From Pseudocercospora fijiensis CIRAD86 (lineage: Eukaryota > Ascomycota > Dothideomycetes > Mycosphaerellales > Mycosphaerellaceae): a DNA stretch of 64,000 nucleotides. The position numbers and the translations under genes were made by a program. Shown here piece by piece: positions 1-11,712 of the stretch (within the stretch, counting starts at the first letter, position 1; every line of letters begins with the position of its first letter). The stretch is taken from contig NW_006921537.1 of the NCBI RefSeq assembly GCF_000340215.1, positions 186,001-250,000 of the forward strand. Direction: 5' to 3'. The notes under the pieces were generated by a model. That model searched no databases. It worked only from the letters and a program-made list of their open reading frames with translations, and had not been told where the DNA came from.

Positions 1-1020
1 AGCTAGTTTAGTACGAGACTAGTCTATAAACGAGATCCTAAAGGGACTACTAGAAACTCTCTTAGCTACCGGCTAAAACGTAACAGCGTCCCGCGAGTAG
101 AAGCTACTATCGTAGGATAGGAAAGCCGAGTCGTTCCGGGACTACCTACTACGACTAAGAAGTTCGTACCGAGTTCGTTCCGGGCTAAAACTAAAGCTCT
201 CCGAAGATTACTACTAGGACACCGTATACGATACCCTACCGGTAAAGGAACGCGCTAGGATACGCTACTTCTAGGAAAGAGGAAGCCTTACGAAAGGAAA
301 GGATCCCGAAGCTTTCTTCTAGTAACTCGAGGACGTCTTCGCGGATAGTAACGAAGCTATAAAGGCGCTAGAGCAACTCTAAGCCCTAAGGCACTCCTAG
401 GGACAACCTTAGTACGACTACTAGCTAGAATTCGACGGCCTCCTACTAAGCGTAGGCGGAGACCGTTAGACCGACGATACGAAAATCGGATATTTAAAGA
501 ATACCTTCTCGAATGCGGCTAAGACCTATACTACCGCCGTACTAAAGATTAAGGATTACTACCTCTATACGGAGGAGGTCGAGCGGATTATAACGAACCT
601 CGAGTCGATAGATTAATTCAAATAGGCTACGAAACGCTAGTAAGAAAGGAAGAAAGAAGTAGCGAGTCCTACGGTCGTTATCCCTCTCTATACGGCCCCC
701 GCGGCGAACCCGAAGGTCGACTCTAATAGAGACGTAGTTATAAATCCTACTTAAACTAACGCTTCCCGTAGAAAGAACCGCGGAGCCTAACAATCGATAG
801 CGGGGAAACCTAGGGCTAAATAGGTCGACTTTATAGAAAGAGAGAAGCATAAGAAGAAAAGACTCTACTTCCGCTACGGAGCGAGCGGATACCGTATTCG
901 AGATTGCCCGTACGCTCCGTCGGCTTAGCCTACTAAGATTAGTATCGCCTCCGTATAACCTATTCTAGAGGATATAGAAGAATAGTTAGACTTAAGTAGT
1001 TCTAACTCGGGAAAAGAGTA
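1..1020 (+). pseudogene. Gag remnant of the outer Gypsy element
   Basis: The frame reads as a retrotransposon capsid region (about 200-800) ending in a zinc knuckle at 866-907. The knuckle has CX2CX4HX4C spacing, but it now reads Y-FR-Y-GASG-Y-RIRD-C. The first two Cys and the His have become Tyr (TGC to TAC, CAC/CAT to TAC/TAT), exactly as expected from RIP. Only the last Cys remains. Gag and Pol are in different frames. The gene cannot be expressed in its present state. Confidence 0.75.
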
Positions 1021-1079
1021 ACTCTTACTCGTAGTTAGGAGTCGGGAGTAGATAGAGTACGGGCAAAGAAATAGGAAGA

Positions 1080-2142
1080 AGTTAAAAAGGACATAAACGG
1101 GAATCTTATATATACCGATATAGTCCTCGAAAATAACGTCGGAACTTCTACTCTTATCGACGAAGGATACTAGTATTACGCTATAATTAATACGGGCCTA
1201 GCTAAAGGCCTCGGACTTAGCTATATTAGCCGTAAGTCCCGAGAAGTAAAAGGAGCGTCGTCGGTAATATAAGACGCGAAAATTATAGGAGTCGTCGCCT
1301 TTTAGATAGAAATTAACGGATTCTAACAAACGGTATACACTTACGTTATACCGGAATTAGCTTTTCCCCTTATCCTAGGAAACCTATAGAAGGTATATAA
1401 TAAGGTTAGAACCGCGCCCGAGAAACGATAGTACTACTATAGGAGGGCTCGGTATTAGATTAAAGAAGGGCGCTATTACCGCGAGGTCGATACGAACGGG
1501 AATATCGCTACGATTAACGCCGTAAGAAGCCTACTTGCCGCGATAATCGCCGAGGATATTAAAAAGGCTCTAAAGACGAAGGAATATCTAATAATCGAGA
1601 AGCTAAAAAAGAAGCTACCCCCGGAGGTTCGCGATATAGCCGCGCTATTTTATTAAAGGGAAGCCGATAAGTTAGCGCCCTATCGTCCTAGTATCGACTA
1701 TATAATAGAACTCTAGGAGAAACTAGACGGATCCTAGTCTTAACTCCCTTAGGGTCCGCTCTATAGTATATCGAAATAAGAACTCTTAGTCTTACGGAAG
1801 TCGCTAGACGAGCTCCTAAAGAAGGGGTTTATAAGACTAGCGAACTTCGAAGCGGCGGCGCCCGTACTATTCGTTAAGAAGCCCGGGGGAGGACTACGGT
1901 TCTACTACGACTATAGGGCGCTTAACGCTCTAACGAAGTAAGATAGATACCCTCTCCTACTAATCCCGGATACTATAAGGAACCTAACGGAGGCCCGGTA
2001 GTTAACTAAGGTTAACGTAGTCTCGGCCTTTTATAAGATTAGAATAGTAAAAGGATACGAGTATAAGACGGCCTTCCGGACTAGGCTAGGCTCGTTCGAA
2101 TAGCTAGTGTATCCGTTTAGTTTATCTAGAGCCCCGGCTATA
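1080..2142 (+). pseudogene. Pol remnant, left half (protease and N-terminal reverse transcriptase)
   Basis: A protease-like stretch near 1150-1270 starts with a TLIDEG motif. It is followed by the reverse transcriptase fingers and palm: a [11 protein letters not shown] segment around 1875, a D-Y-RALN box near 1910 and the PFGLSRAPA-type box ending at 2139 (L now S in places). All interruptions are TAG or TAA codons that derive from CAG, CAA or TGG. The frame stops at the target duplication CTATA (2138-2142) of the nested element and resumes at 9046. Confidence 0.82.
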
Positions 2143-2488
2143 TGTTACGGATCTGATTGGTTAGAGTCCTTATATAATCTTAGAGCGACGCTAAGACTAG
2201 TAGGCTGAGCTGTCGCTCTATCTTACTAGGAGCGATAGGAGCGGTCGAGAGCGACAGCGTCGCTTACGTCGCTTACGACTATAGATAAGATGTCTCCTTT
2301 GTATTTAGGAACGCCGGAATACCCTTATAGCTCGAGGCGTTTAACTTATATTACCTACTCACTAATTGGAATTACCTTTGTACCAATTATTCTGTCTCTG
2401 CCTCCCGCTTGTGTTAGCCTCTCTAAAGAAGCCTCGGCTTGTACGTAATAAGAAGTCACTTAACGATCTGTCGCGAGTAACCGTAACA
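2143..2488 (+). repeat. 5' LTR of the nested Gypsy element
   Basis: This is a 346-bp direct repeat of 8695-9040 with terminal inverted TGTTACGG/CCGTAACA. The two LTRs are equal in length and differ at 11 positions. Ten of these are CA/TA or TG/TA transitions and one is a CpT-type transition. The mutated base is sometimes in this copy and sometimes in the other. Confidence 0.96.
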
Positions 2489-2559
2489 CTTTAAACGCCC
2501 TTAGGATAAGTGCCTTATTACAAGTCGGAAGGGGAACTCCCGCCCCTAGCGAGATAGGC

Positions 2560-3400
2560 AGTACTCGACGTACTACCTCTAGTGCTAGTAATATACTCGG
2601 AACCTATACCGGAAACGATTCTCTTAAGATCGGAAAGCTAGACTTTTATTACGGCGACCGAGATAAGTTCGATACCTAGATTAGCTAGATAGATATATAT
2701 TTTATGTTCAACTAGGTTTAAGATAACTTAAAGCTAGTCTTCGCAACGACGTTTATACGAGGTAGGGCTTAGTATTAGGTTAAACCATTTCTTAGGACCT
2801 ATCTAGATAGCAACGGGACCGACAATTCGGATAGAATCTTCGCAAGCTACGAAAATCTTAAGCGTACGATAAAGAAGGTCTTTAGATCTTCTAACGAAGT
2901 TGCTACCGCAGTTAGGGTTATCTAATATTTGACTTAGAAGGGGTTATATACCGATTACGCCGCTAAATTTTAGGAATACGCCTAACTTACGGATTAGGAC
3001 GACGAAGCTCTTATAACAATGTATCGGCGAGGTCTTAAGGACAACGTTAAAGACGAGCTTATACGTAACGGTAGAAAAATGGATAATATAGGAATATTAG
3101 TTAAGGTTACGATCGATCTCGACGATAGGCTCTACGAACGAGCTTTAGAACGACGTTACGATTCTAAGACTTCTAGAAAAGCTAGTTATACTCCTAGATA
3201 CGATAATAGACGAAACTATAGTACCTACGATAAACCAAAAGGGAACAACTACTACGGTGCGCAACTAATAGAGCTAGACGCTACCTAGAAGGGTCGAGCA
3301 ATTAAAGGAAGAAAAGGCAAGAGTTTACCTAAGAAAGTAGGAAGACTAACTTGCTATACGTATAGTAAGGAAGGCTATATAGTACGGAACTGCCGCGGTA
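2560..3400 (+). pseudogene. Gag remnant of the nested Gypsy element
   Basis: A Gag-like frame ends with a zinc knuckle at 3352-3393 in CX2CX4HX4C spacing. It now reads C-YT-Y-SKEG-Y-IVRN-C: the second Cys and the His have become Tyr, and the first and last Cys remain. An 89-codon open stretch at 3019-3288 is part of this frame and not a separate gene. The element's own start and the Gag/Pol boundary cannot be fixed because of the stops. Confidence 0.78.
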
Positions 3401-4439
3401 AGAATATAGTGCGACGCGAACAGTTTAATATAATACAACGAAAGGACTCGGGTAGAGAAGGCTACCGAATAGTAGTAGAGCTATACTCTATTAATAACGC
3501 GCCGAGGACCTACGTAGAGGTCGTAAAGGAAGAGCTACGACAAATCTATATAATAGTACGACGACAAGAACCTGTATATAGAGCCCTTTACTAGAGATTC
3601 TATTACGACGACTAATGCTAAATTCATTATTCTGCTAAAGTAGAAGTAGGATTCTTCCCTTAGATTAGGCGACTCGTACGAGAAGATGCGAAATCCTAGT
3701 TAGAAGAAGAAACGATTGATAAATCTTACTTAGATACCGACGATAAAGAAAACCGAGATCCGGAAGCTTTATTCCCTCCCGGGGAGGAGTTAGGAGCTAT
3801 CCTAGAAGTACCGGAGTCCCCTTAGTAAGAGGAGGAACAGCAAGAAGATTCAGAAGGAAGTCTAGATACCGAGGAAGAAACTACGAATAAAGAGAGTAAA
3901 GACGAATTCGGGATTAACGACGATACGATCCTTATATTTATAATAGATGCACCTATAGCAGCGCGAACAATCGCCTTATATCTAATACGCAAATACGAGG
4001 AAATGTTTCTAAAGGTTAACGGACAACGGAAGGTCGATCCTATCCAATTTAATTATTTCTAGATAAGCTTACGGGCAAAATTCTAGAATTACCCCCGGAT
4101 ACCTATAGACTATACGTACTATAACTTCATTACGGAGCGAGTACCGATAAGAAGCACAATTACGCCCTACGGATACGTCCTATCCGACGAAAGGACGATT
4201 ATTACTTAAGATATACGTTAGACGGTCTAGCGATTAAATCAGCAATACCGAAAGGCTATAGCAGCGTAGGGACGGGATATATATAACGATACCCTCGAGG
4301 AAAAATTATATACCGAAGAAGCACGAACGGTAGGACTACGGATCCGTAACTAGTTAGAACAACGTTAGGCTACTAATCAGTCGGGAAACGGACTAACTCT
4401 CTAGATCAGAGCGTTCTAAGAGAGTTCCTTAATACCGAA

Positions 4440-7400
4440 AGCGCTTAAGCATTAATAGCAGTCTTCCGTACAAAAGTTATCGTTAACGGGCACCCGACGA
4501 GTATATTAATAGATTCCGGAGCGAGCGGGAACTTTGCCTCCGAATCATTCGTTAAAAGCCGAGGGATCGTAACCCGAAGTAGAAGAGAAGGAGCGTATAA
4601 ACTTATAGCAGTAGATAGGTTACCGCTACCTAGTATAGAACGAGAAACGATACCGTTACTACTAGCTATCCAATAGTACTACGAGGAGATTGTCTTAGAT
4701 ATTACTAATATAGCTAGTTATAACATTATATTAGGTATACCTTAGTTAAGAAAGCATAACCCGGTCGTAGACTAGAAAAAAGGAGTACTTACATTTAAGG
4801 AATACGACTGTATAATCGGCATTCAACCTATATAGCGGCAGCGTTCGCAGGTAGATAAGATTAATAAACGTAGGGCGATTCGTAAGACGTTTACGTCGAT
4901 AGGAATTACGGAGAACCGTATTCAACCCGGATCGATACTACCGTTAGGTTAGGAGGGTTATAACAATGATTACGGGAAGGATAGAAGTTATACACTATCG
5001 AAGAATAAAACTAGAATCTCGGACCTAGACATTCCTAAAGAGTATAGTAAGTAGAAGCGACTCTTTAAAGAGGAGAGAGGCAAGGCAGCCTTACCTAAAC
5101 ACTAACTATAGGATTATAAAATACACTTACAGCCTAGGAAAGAGCCTCTATAGGGACCCTTATACGCAATGTCTAAGAAAGAGCTCAAAACCCTAGACAA
5201 GTAGCTAAAAGAGAAATTAGAAAAAGGCTAGATACGGAAGTCGACATCCTCGGTAGCCTTACTAGTAATGTTCGTTCCGAAAGCCGGATTAGACGAAGGA
5301 CGGCTAGTAGTCGATTTTAGACGACTTAACGATATTACAATTAAGAATCGGTACCTACTACCGAACATCGAAGAAATGCAAGACCGATTAACTAAATTAG
5401 ACTAGTATACGAAGATTGACCTACGCGATGCGTTTTATGCAATACGTATAGTAGCTAGATACGAATGGATAACAGCATTCCGAACAAGATATAGGCTTTA
5501 CGAATTCTTAGTTATACCTATAGGACTTACAAATGCCCCAGCGTTATATTAAGACCTTGTAAACGAAGTCCTCCGAGACCTTCTAGATATATACGTTATC
5601 GCATATATAGACGATATCTTAGTCTATACTAAAGGAGCTCTCGCGGACTATATACGAATAGTGCAGGACGTCTTTAAACAATTTACTCAAGTAGGATTTA
5701 AGACTGCACCTAAGAAATGCGAATTCTATAAGAAGGAAGTCAAATTCCTAGGATTTATTATTAGTACTATAGGAATCAGGATCGATCTAGAAAAAACTAA
5801 GTCAATATAGGAATAGCTAACGCCTATATACGTTAAAGACGTACAATCATTCCTAGGATTAGCTAACTATAACAGGAAATTCATCGAGGGCTATTCTAAG
5901 ATAGCGGCACCCCTTACGGAGCTTATAAAGAAAGATAAGAAATAGAACTAGAGCACGAAGGAAGACGAAGCGTTTAGGCAGCTAAAGAAGCAATGCGTTT
6001 CTGCGCTAACGCTACGATTATTCGATAGGAGTAAGGCGGTCTAGATAGAAACAGACGCGTCGGATAGGGCTATAGGAGTATGCCTTATATAGGAGTATAA
6101 CGGGAAACGATACCCGGTAGCCTATTACTCGAGAAAGATGTCACCCGCGGAATAGAACTACGACATCTATAATAAGGAGCTACTTGCAATAGTTGCATTA
6201 CTATAATACTAGCGAGTATACGCGGAAGGAGTACTAAGTCTTACGATTCTTTCTAATCATAAGAATCTGACTTACTTCACTACGACTAAAGTACTAACCC
6301 GAAGACAGGCCCGCTAGTCGGAGCTACTAGGGCAGTACAAGTTCGAAATCCGCTATACCCTAGGACGCGACAACGGACGAGCCGACGCACTAAGCCGCCG
6401 TAGCGACTATATAGAGGGTTACGAACCAGTACAGCAGCAGATATTAAAAGCAAACTAAGACGGAAGCCTTAGTACTAACACAAAAGAATTCAACTACATT
6501 ATACGAGTTCTTTAGGATACGGAAGAACAGTTTCCAATCGAATACGGGAAATACTAAGTACCTAAGGAACGAGTTACGGAGTGTATACGACAACACTACG
6601 ACGGACTAGAAAATAGATACCCTAGAGTTTCAAAAACAATAGAACTAGTTAAGCGAAGCTTCGGATTCCTATATATGCGACAACGAGTTCTAGAATATAT
6701 TAAGAAATGTCCACAATATCAGCGTAATAAGGCTGATAGACACGCTAGATATAGACATATCCAATTTAGGACGCTACTAGATAAACTATAGGACGAGGTT
6801 ACAATAGACTTTATTACGAAACTACCGAAGTCTAAGGATCCGGTTATAGGACATAGCTACGATATAATACTTATTATAGTCGATAGGCTTACGAAATACG
6901 TACACTTCATTCCTGCTAACGAAGCAAGTACGGTAGAGCAACTCGGATACCTCGTACTAGATAGACTTGTACGATACTACGGATTTCTAAAGACCTATAT
7001 TACGGACAGAGACAAGCTCTTTACGTTAAACTACTAGAAGACGCTTACAGCGACGCTTAGAATTAAGTACAAGCTATTAACGGCATACTATCTATAGATA
7101 GACGGCCAAACGGAAGTTAAGAATCAGGCCTTAGAGGTATACTTACGGTACTACGTCAATTACGTACAAAACAATTAGGTATCGCTATTGCCTATAGCAC
7201 AACTTGCACTAAACAACTAACAATCTAAGACTACGAAAGAGACACTATTCTTCGCTAATTTTAGGAAACATCTACAGCTGTTCGGGGAACAGTATTTATA
7301 GCATCTATACGCGGATAAAGCGATAGTCGCTTTAGAAGACTTGAAGCAGGTATATAAAGAATTGTAAAGGGCAATTGCCGAGTCTTAAGAAAAGATTACG

Positions 7401-7840
7401 GGACTATATAATACTAAACGAAAAATAGTACCTTAGCTAAAAAAGGGGGATAAGGTCTACCTCCTAATAAAGAATCTAAAAACCCGGAGATCGACTAAGA
7501 AACTAGACTACGTTAAAGTCGGGCTATTTCTAATTGATAAGCCTAAAGGACTAGTTAATTACCGACTCAAACTACCGGACGACGCGAAAATCCACCTAGT
7601 ATTCTATATCTCTATGCTAGAACCTATAGACGCCGAAACACCGTATTAAGAAACATTTTACTTCTAACCTAAGGAAGAAAATGAGTTTAAAGTCGAAAAG
7701 ATCCTAGATTAGTAAGGTCAGAAATACCTTATTAAATGGAAAGGATACCTACATTTAGAAAACACCTAGGAACCAAAAGAAAACCTATAGAACTGTTAGC
7801 AGATGATCAAAAAATTTCAAAACCGAACAAAAAAGAAATA
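4440..7840 (+). pseudogene. Pol remnant of the nested Gypsy element with C-terminal chromodomain
   Basis: One frame runs for about 3.4 kb, broken only by RIP-type stops. It contains retropepsin LIDSGASGNF (DSG at 4512-4520), reverse transcriptase with TKIDLRDAFY (about 5410) and YIDDILVY (5604-5627), RNase H with an ETDAS motif (about 6050), and an integrase zinc-binding region near 6590-6740. The DDE core lies at about 6800-7130, with the last acid in DGQTEVKNQ. A chromodomain at about 7683-7810 contains IKWKGY and EPKENL. Chromodomains at this place define chromoviruses and are thought to guide integration to heterochromatin. The segment 3400-4440 before it is acidic and has no recognised domain. 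Confidence 0.9.
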
Positions 7841-7844
7841 ACTA

Positions 7845-7915
7845 GTATAGGAATTGAACCTACGACCTCTTAAACCCTATCGATTATAGCGCCTTAGAGT
7901 TCTCAACGACCTAGG
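7845..7915 (-). repeat. tRNA-like segment (Pol III A- and B-box-like) inside the nested element
   Basis: On the minus strand this stretch has a B-box-like GGTTCAATTCC, a 5-bp T-arm stem (GTAGG/CCTAT) around it, and an upstream CTCTAAGGCGC resembling the D-arm/A-box of a class II tRNA. No acceptor stem pairs at the 5' end, so it is not a functional tRNA gene. It may be a captured tRNA, a SINE-like fragment, or chance similarity strengthened by RIP. It lies between the chromodomain and the antisense frame. Confidence 0.4.
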
Positions 7916-8099
7916 GCAGTATAGCTCGAGGAGCGGGGACTCTAATAGCGTACCTAGCAACTATGTCTTTTGTAGCTAAGAATCATACTACTAGACTAAC
8001 TAGCTAGAAGATAAAATAGATAGGAAACATTGAAAATACATACCTTTAGGACACTAGACTCTCGGCACTCCTACTAGGAATTTCAGAGGTAGGCTAGGA

Positions 8100-8549
8100 C
8101 GTCCTATCTAGACGACTCTAGTTATAAGGCGACATCTATAATCGGCTATCTAGGGGAAACGGCTCGTTAGCAGGCAACGAGAATATTATCGGCTCTATAG
8201 GCGAAGAACCTAGCTCTCTTTCGAGCTCCTCCGCCTATTGAATAGAGGCTTCCTCTGCCTTAAGAGCTTATACCTCCCGATCTTCCTTTATACGCAGCGA
8301 CTTACGTAAGCGACGGACCTTTACGCGATACTCGAAAAGCTTCCGCGTAAGGAGGTCTTCCTCCTCTTCGGCCGCTTCGAGATCTTTAGCTATCTTTAGG
8401 CGCGCCTTCCGGATTTTTTTATACTCTATACGAGTAACTTGCATATTATAGGACTGGCCGTATAGGGCGCACTTAGAGCAGCGGCCGGAACGGAGATCGA
8501 CTTTACAGGATTTATCGGCCTATTCGCAATAAAAGCAGCGGATCGGCAT
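8100..8549 (-). pseudogene. Antisense Cys-rich/coiled-coil accessory frame of the nested Gypsy element
   Basis: Reading the minus strand from an ATG at 8549 gives about 150 codons with only a few RIP-type stops. The first 40 or so residues have a cysteine pattern (CFYCE, then C-KVDLRSGRCSKC and a Tyr that could have been Cys). About 60-80 residues rich in Glu, Lys, Arg and Leu follow, with heptad-like spacing, as in a coiled coil. Similar Cys-cluster plus coiled-coil proteins are, from general knowledge, common near the 3' ends of ascomycete Gypsy elements, but their role is not established. The frame is opposite in direction to pol and lies just upstream of the 3' LTR. Confidence 0.55.
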
Positions 8550-8694
8550 TTCGAGGCAGTCGGTAAGGATATTATTTGCGATATTTTCCTTACGCTAACG
8601 AGAAGACAAGTCCTTTAATGACTTTAGTATAGCAAAGAAGTTGGAATTAGAAAGTTCCGGAATAAGGGACTATCCCGCTTAAGGAGGGGGATAG

Positions 8695-9040
8695 TGTTAC
8701 GGATCTGATTAGTTAGAGTCCTTATATAATCTTAGAGCGACGCTAAGACTAGTAGGCTAAGCTGTCGCTCTATCTTACTAAGAGCGATAGGAGCGGTCGA
8801 GAGCGATAGCGTCGCTTACGTCGCTTACGACTATAGACAAGATGTCTCCTTTGTATTTAGGAACGCCGGAATGCCCTTATAGCTCGAGGCGTTCAACTCA
8901 TATTACCTACTTACTAATTGGAATTACCTTTATACCAATTATTCTGTCTCTGCCTCCCGCTTGTGTTAGCCTCTCTAAAGAAGCCTCGGCTTGCACGTAA
9001 TAAGAAGTCACTTAACGATCTGTCGCGAGTAACCGTAACA
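8695..9040 (+). repeat. 3' LTR of the nested Gypsy element
   Basis: This is a 346-bp direct repeat of 2143-2488, ending in CCGTAACA and followed by the target duplicate CTATA. A polypurine tract lies directly upstream. Confidence 0.96.
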
Positions 9041-11712
9041 CTATATTTTAACGGTATATTAACACTCTCCTACGGGAGTATCTAGACGACTTCGTATTAG
9101 TATATATAGACGACGTAGTTATCTACTCGAGCGGGTCGAGGGAAGACTATTTCTATAAGGTAAGAGCGGTACTTAAGAAGCTTTAGGACGGAGGCCTTTA
9201 CCTCGATATTAAAAAGAGCGAATTCGCCTAGAAAAAGATTAAGTACCTAGGATTTATCGTCTACGCCGATAGAGGAGGAGTATTAGCCGATCCCGAAAAG
9301 GTAGAAGCTATATAAAAATAGGTAGTACCTAAGACCTAAAAGGAAGTTCGTCGTTTCTTAGGATTTACGAACTCCTACCGTATATTCGTACCGAACTATT
9401 CTAAGATCTCCGTACTATTAACTATACTTACCGGTAAGAGAACCCTATTCGCCTAGGGAGAAGAATAGGACAAAGCGTTCGAGACGCTAAAGGACAAATT
9501 CTACCGCGCCCCGGTACTTACCTAGTAGGACCCGTCCCTTCCTACCTTCCTTAAGATAGATTATAGCGGGTTCGCGATTAGGAGCGCCCTTATCTAAGAA
9601 AAGGCAGGAATCCGCCGACCGGTAGGCTTCTTTTCGAAGAAACTAAACAAAGCGGAGATTAATTACGATATCTACGATAAGGAAATGCTCGTAGTCGTAT
9701 CTAGTATTAAGTTTTAGGACTCTAAGCTAAAATTATATAGCCCCTTTACGATTTAGACGGACTATAAGAACCTAGAATACTTTATAGTAAAGCGCTAGCT
9801 ATCCGAAAGACAGATCCGATAGTAGGAAGAACTAGCGAAGCACTAGTTTACCCTAGTCTACCGGCCGGGAATCGAAGCTATCCTACTAGATACCTTATCG
9901 AGGAGGGAATAAGATACGTTAGGCTAAGACGATAAGCTTTCGAGGTTCCGGAGATTCTTAGAGCTAGACCTCTCTCTAAACTAGCTAGAAAACGTCTAGA
10001 TTTCTAGTACTACTATCCGTAGCTTCCTACGTATAATAAAGGCGAGCCCGTTATTACTACTTACGAACGAAACGGAGCCTATATAGCCTTCGCCGGAAAG
10101 CGCTAAACTATTCTAGGACCTAGAGATAAACGATATATAGAAGAGCATTATCGAGAAAGATATAGTATACTAGACGGTAGTACGGAAAGTCCGTAAGGGA
10201 TATAGAATATTACAACCGGAAATTAAAGCAAAAATTTAGATCGGGTATTATATAATAGACCCTAAGGGGTTCCTTCGCTACCGCGGTAAGCTCTAGGTTC
10301 TAGGAGCCCTAGCGACGACGGAAACCGAATATAAAGACATAGGGGCCGAGGAACTATAGTAGGATATACTACGTACGAAGATTATCTAGTCGATCTACGA
10401 CTCGCCGCTCTACGGCTACCCCGGCCGGGATTCTACTACTTCTATACTAGGTCGCGACTTTTACTAGCCGCTATAGTCGAAGCAGGTACGGCAATTCCTA
10501 CGGAACTATAACTATTATAGACGTAATAAGGTATAGAGGGAATACAAATACGGCCTCCTAAAACTACTACTAGTACCCGACCGTTTCTTCTAGGAAATCT
10601 CGATAGACTTTATAACTAACCTACCGGAGTTAGATAGGAACCGGTATCTATAGGTAATTAAAGACCGCCTTAGTAAATAGATCGCCCTTATCGGTACTCC
10701 CTTTATAAAAGCAAAGGAATACGCTGTTTTGTTTCTAAAATACTAGGTTAGGTATTACGGACTATCTCGTACTATTACTAGCGATAGAGGTACGAATTAG
10801 ACAAGCACTTTCTAGAGGGAGATATATCGACTACTCGGCGTAAAGTAGAGGTTAAGCTCCGCCTACTACCTATAAACTAACGGGGGTCCGGAGCGCGTAA
10901 ACTAAGACGTATAAGCTTACCTACGGAACTATATTAACTAGATATAGTCCGATTAGAACTAATAGCTTCCTACGGTAGAACTAGCGTTTAACGGAAGACA
11001 CTAAGCGGGATTAGGAATAAGCTCTTTCTTCGCGACTTACGGTTACGAATCTACCTCCCCCGTTATATTAGAAGAGGACCTAGCTATCGATAGACGGCTA
11101 ACTACGGCGAAACGGGCGGAGGAGTTCGTAGACAAGATTAAGAAGATCTTAGATCTATACTAAGTATAAATAGCGGAAGCTGTATAGAAACAAGAGGATA
11201 GCGCGAACAAGACTAGAACCCTAGCGCCGGTATATTATATCGGAGATAAGGTCTAGCTCGACCTAAGGAATTACTAGACCGGTAGACTAAAGAAGAGCCT
11301 CGACTCGAAGTACGCTAAGTATACGGTAGAAGAGGTATTGTCGCCTATCTTAGTATAACTCTCGGGAATACCTAGTAATATTTACCTAGTATTCTATACC
11401 GACTTTCTAAGACTTGCGAGCCGGGACCCCCTTCTAGGGTAGGTAACTAACAACGAATAGCCGGACCCTATCTTATTCGAGACGTATAAAGAGTAGTAGG
11501 TCGAAGAAATCCTATATATCCGAAAAAAGAAGCGGGGCCGAGGGCGAGAAGCACTCGTAAAATAGAGTAGGTACTATAAACCTACGTAGGAACCCCTAGA
11601 CTATATCGTAGATACCTCCGCGCTAGACGACTTCGAAGCGAAATATAGACAAATCGAGGAGAACGACGGGCCTCTAGGAGATTAGGAGAAGAGAGGAAAA
11701 CGGAAGAAATAA
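9041..11712 (+). pseudogene. Pol remnant, right half (RT, RNase H, integrase, chromodomain) of the outer element
   Basis: The reverse transcriptase resumes at 9046 with FQRYIN and reaches the active site YIDD at 9103-9114. The connection and RNase H follow (an [11 protein letters not shown] segment near 9660), then an integrase core with EISIDFITNLP (about 10600), TSDRGTN (about 10780) and a TNGGPERVN box (about 10880). A chromodomain-like tail at about 11500-11610 contains EEILYIR and PT-EPLDYI. Stops are TAG or TAA throughout. The last in-frame codons are near 11712. Confidence 0.85.

Larger units (their letters stand above)
2143..9040 (+). mobile_element. Nested Ty3/Gypsy chromovirus with complete LTRs and target-site duplication
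   Basis: This is a complete 6898-bp LTR retrotransposon. The LTRs are 2143-2488 and 8695-9040, and the ends are TGTTACGG/CCGTAACA. The duplicated target CTATA sits at 2138-2142 and 9041-9045. A purine-rich tract (AAGGAGGGGG, 8681-8690) precedes the 3' LTR, as expected for plus-strand priming. Inside, in order, are a zinc knuckle, an acidic linker, a single-frame pol (protease DSG 4512-4520, YIDD 5604-5615, RNase H, integrase, chromodomain to about 7810), a tRNA-like antisense segment and an antisense Cys-rich/coiled-coil frame. It is RIP-mutated but keeps more TG and CA than its host element. Confidence 0.95.
1..11712 (+). mobile_element. Outer Ty3/Gypsy chromovirus, RIP-mutated and split by a nested element
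   Basis: This is a dead LTR retrotransposon whose 5' end lies outside the window. Read through TAG/TAA stops, it gives a Gag-like region (about 200-910), protease, reverse transcriptase, RNase H, integrase and a terminal chromodomain, in the Ty3/Gypsy order. The nested element at 2143-9040 cuts the reverse transcriptase in two. Codons for APAT precede the break and FQRYIN follows it, so joining across the 5-bp target duplication restores the frame. Almost every CA and TG is gone from this copy, more so than in the nested one, which suggests it went through more RIP cycles. No LTR can be delimited, because the 5' LTR is not in view. The element end after 11712 is therefore uncertain. Confidence 0.88.

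Noticed and set aside
542..850. 102-codon minus-strand open frame
   Set aside because: It is a shadow of the outer element's Gag region. RIP removes CA and TG, which lowers stops on one strand and opens false frames on the other.
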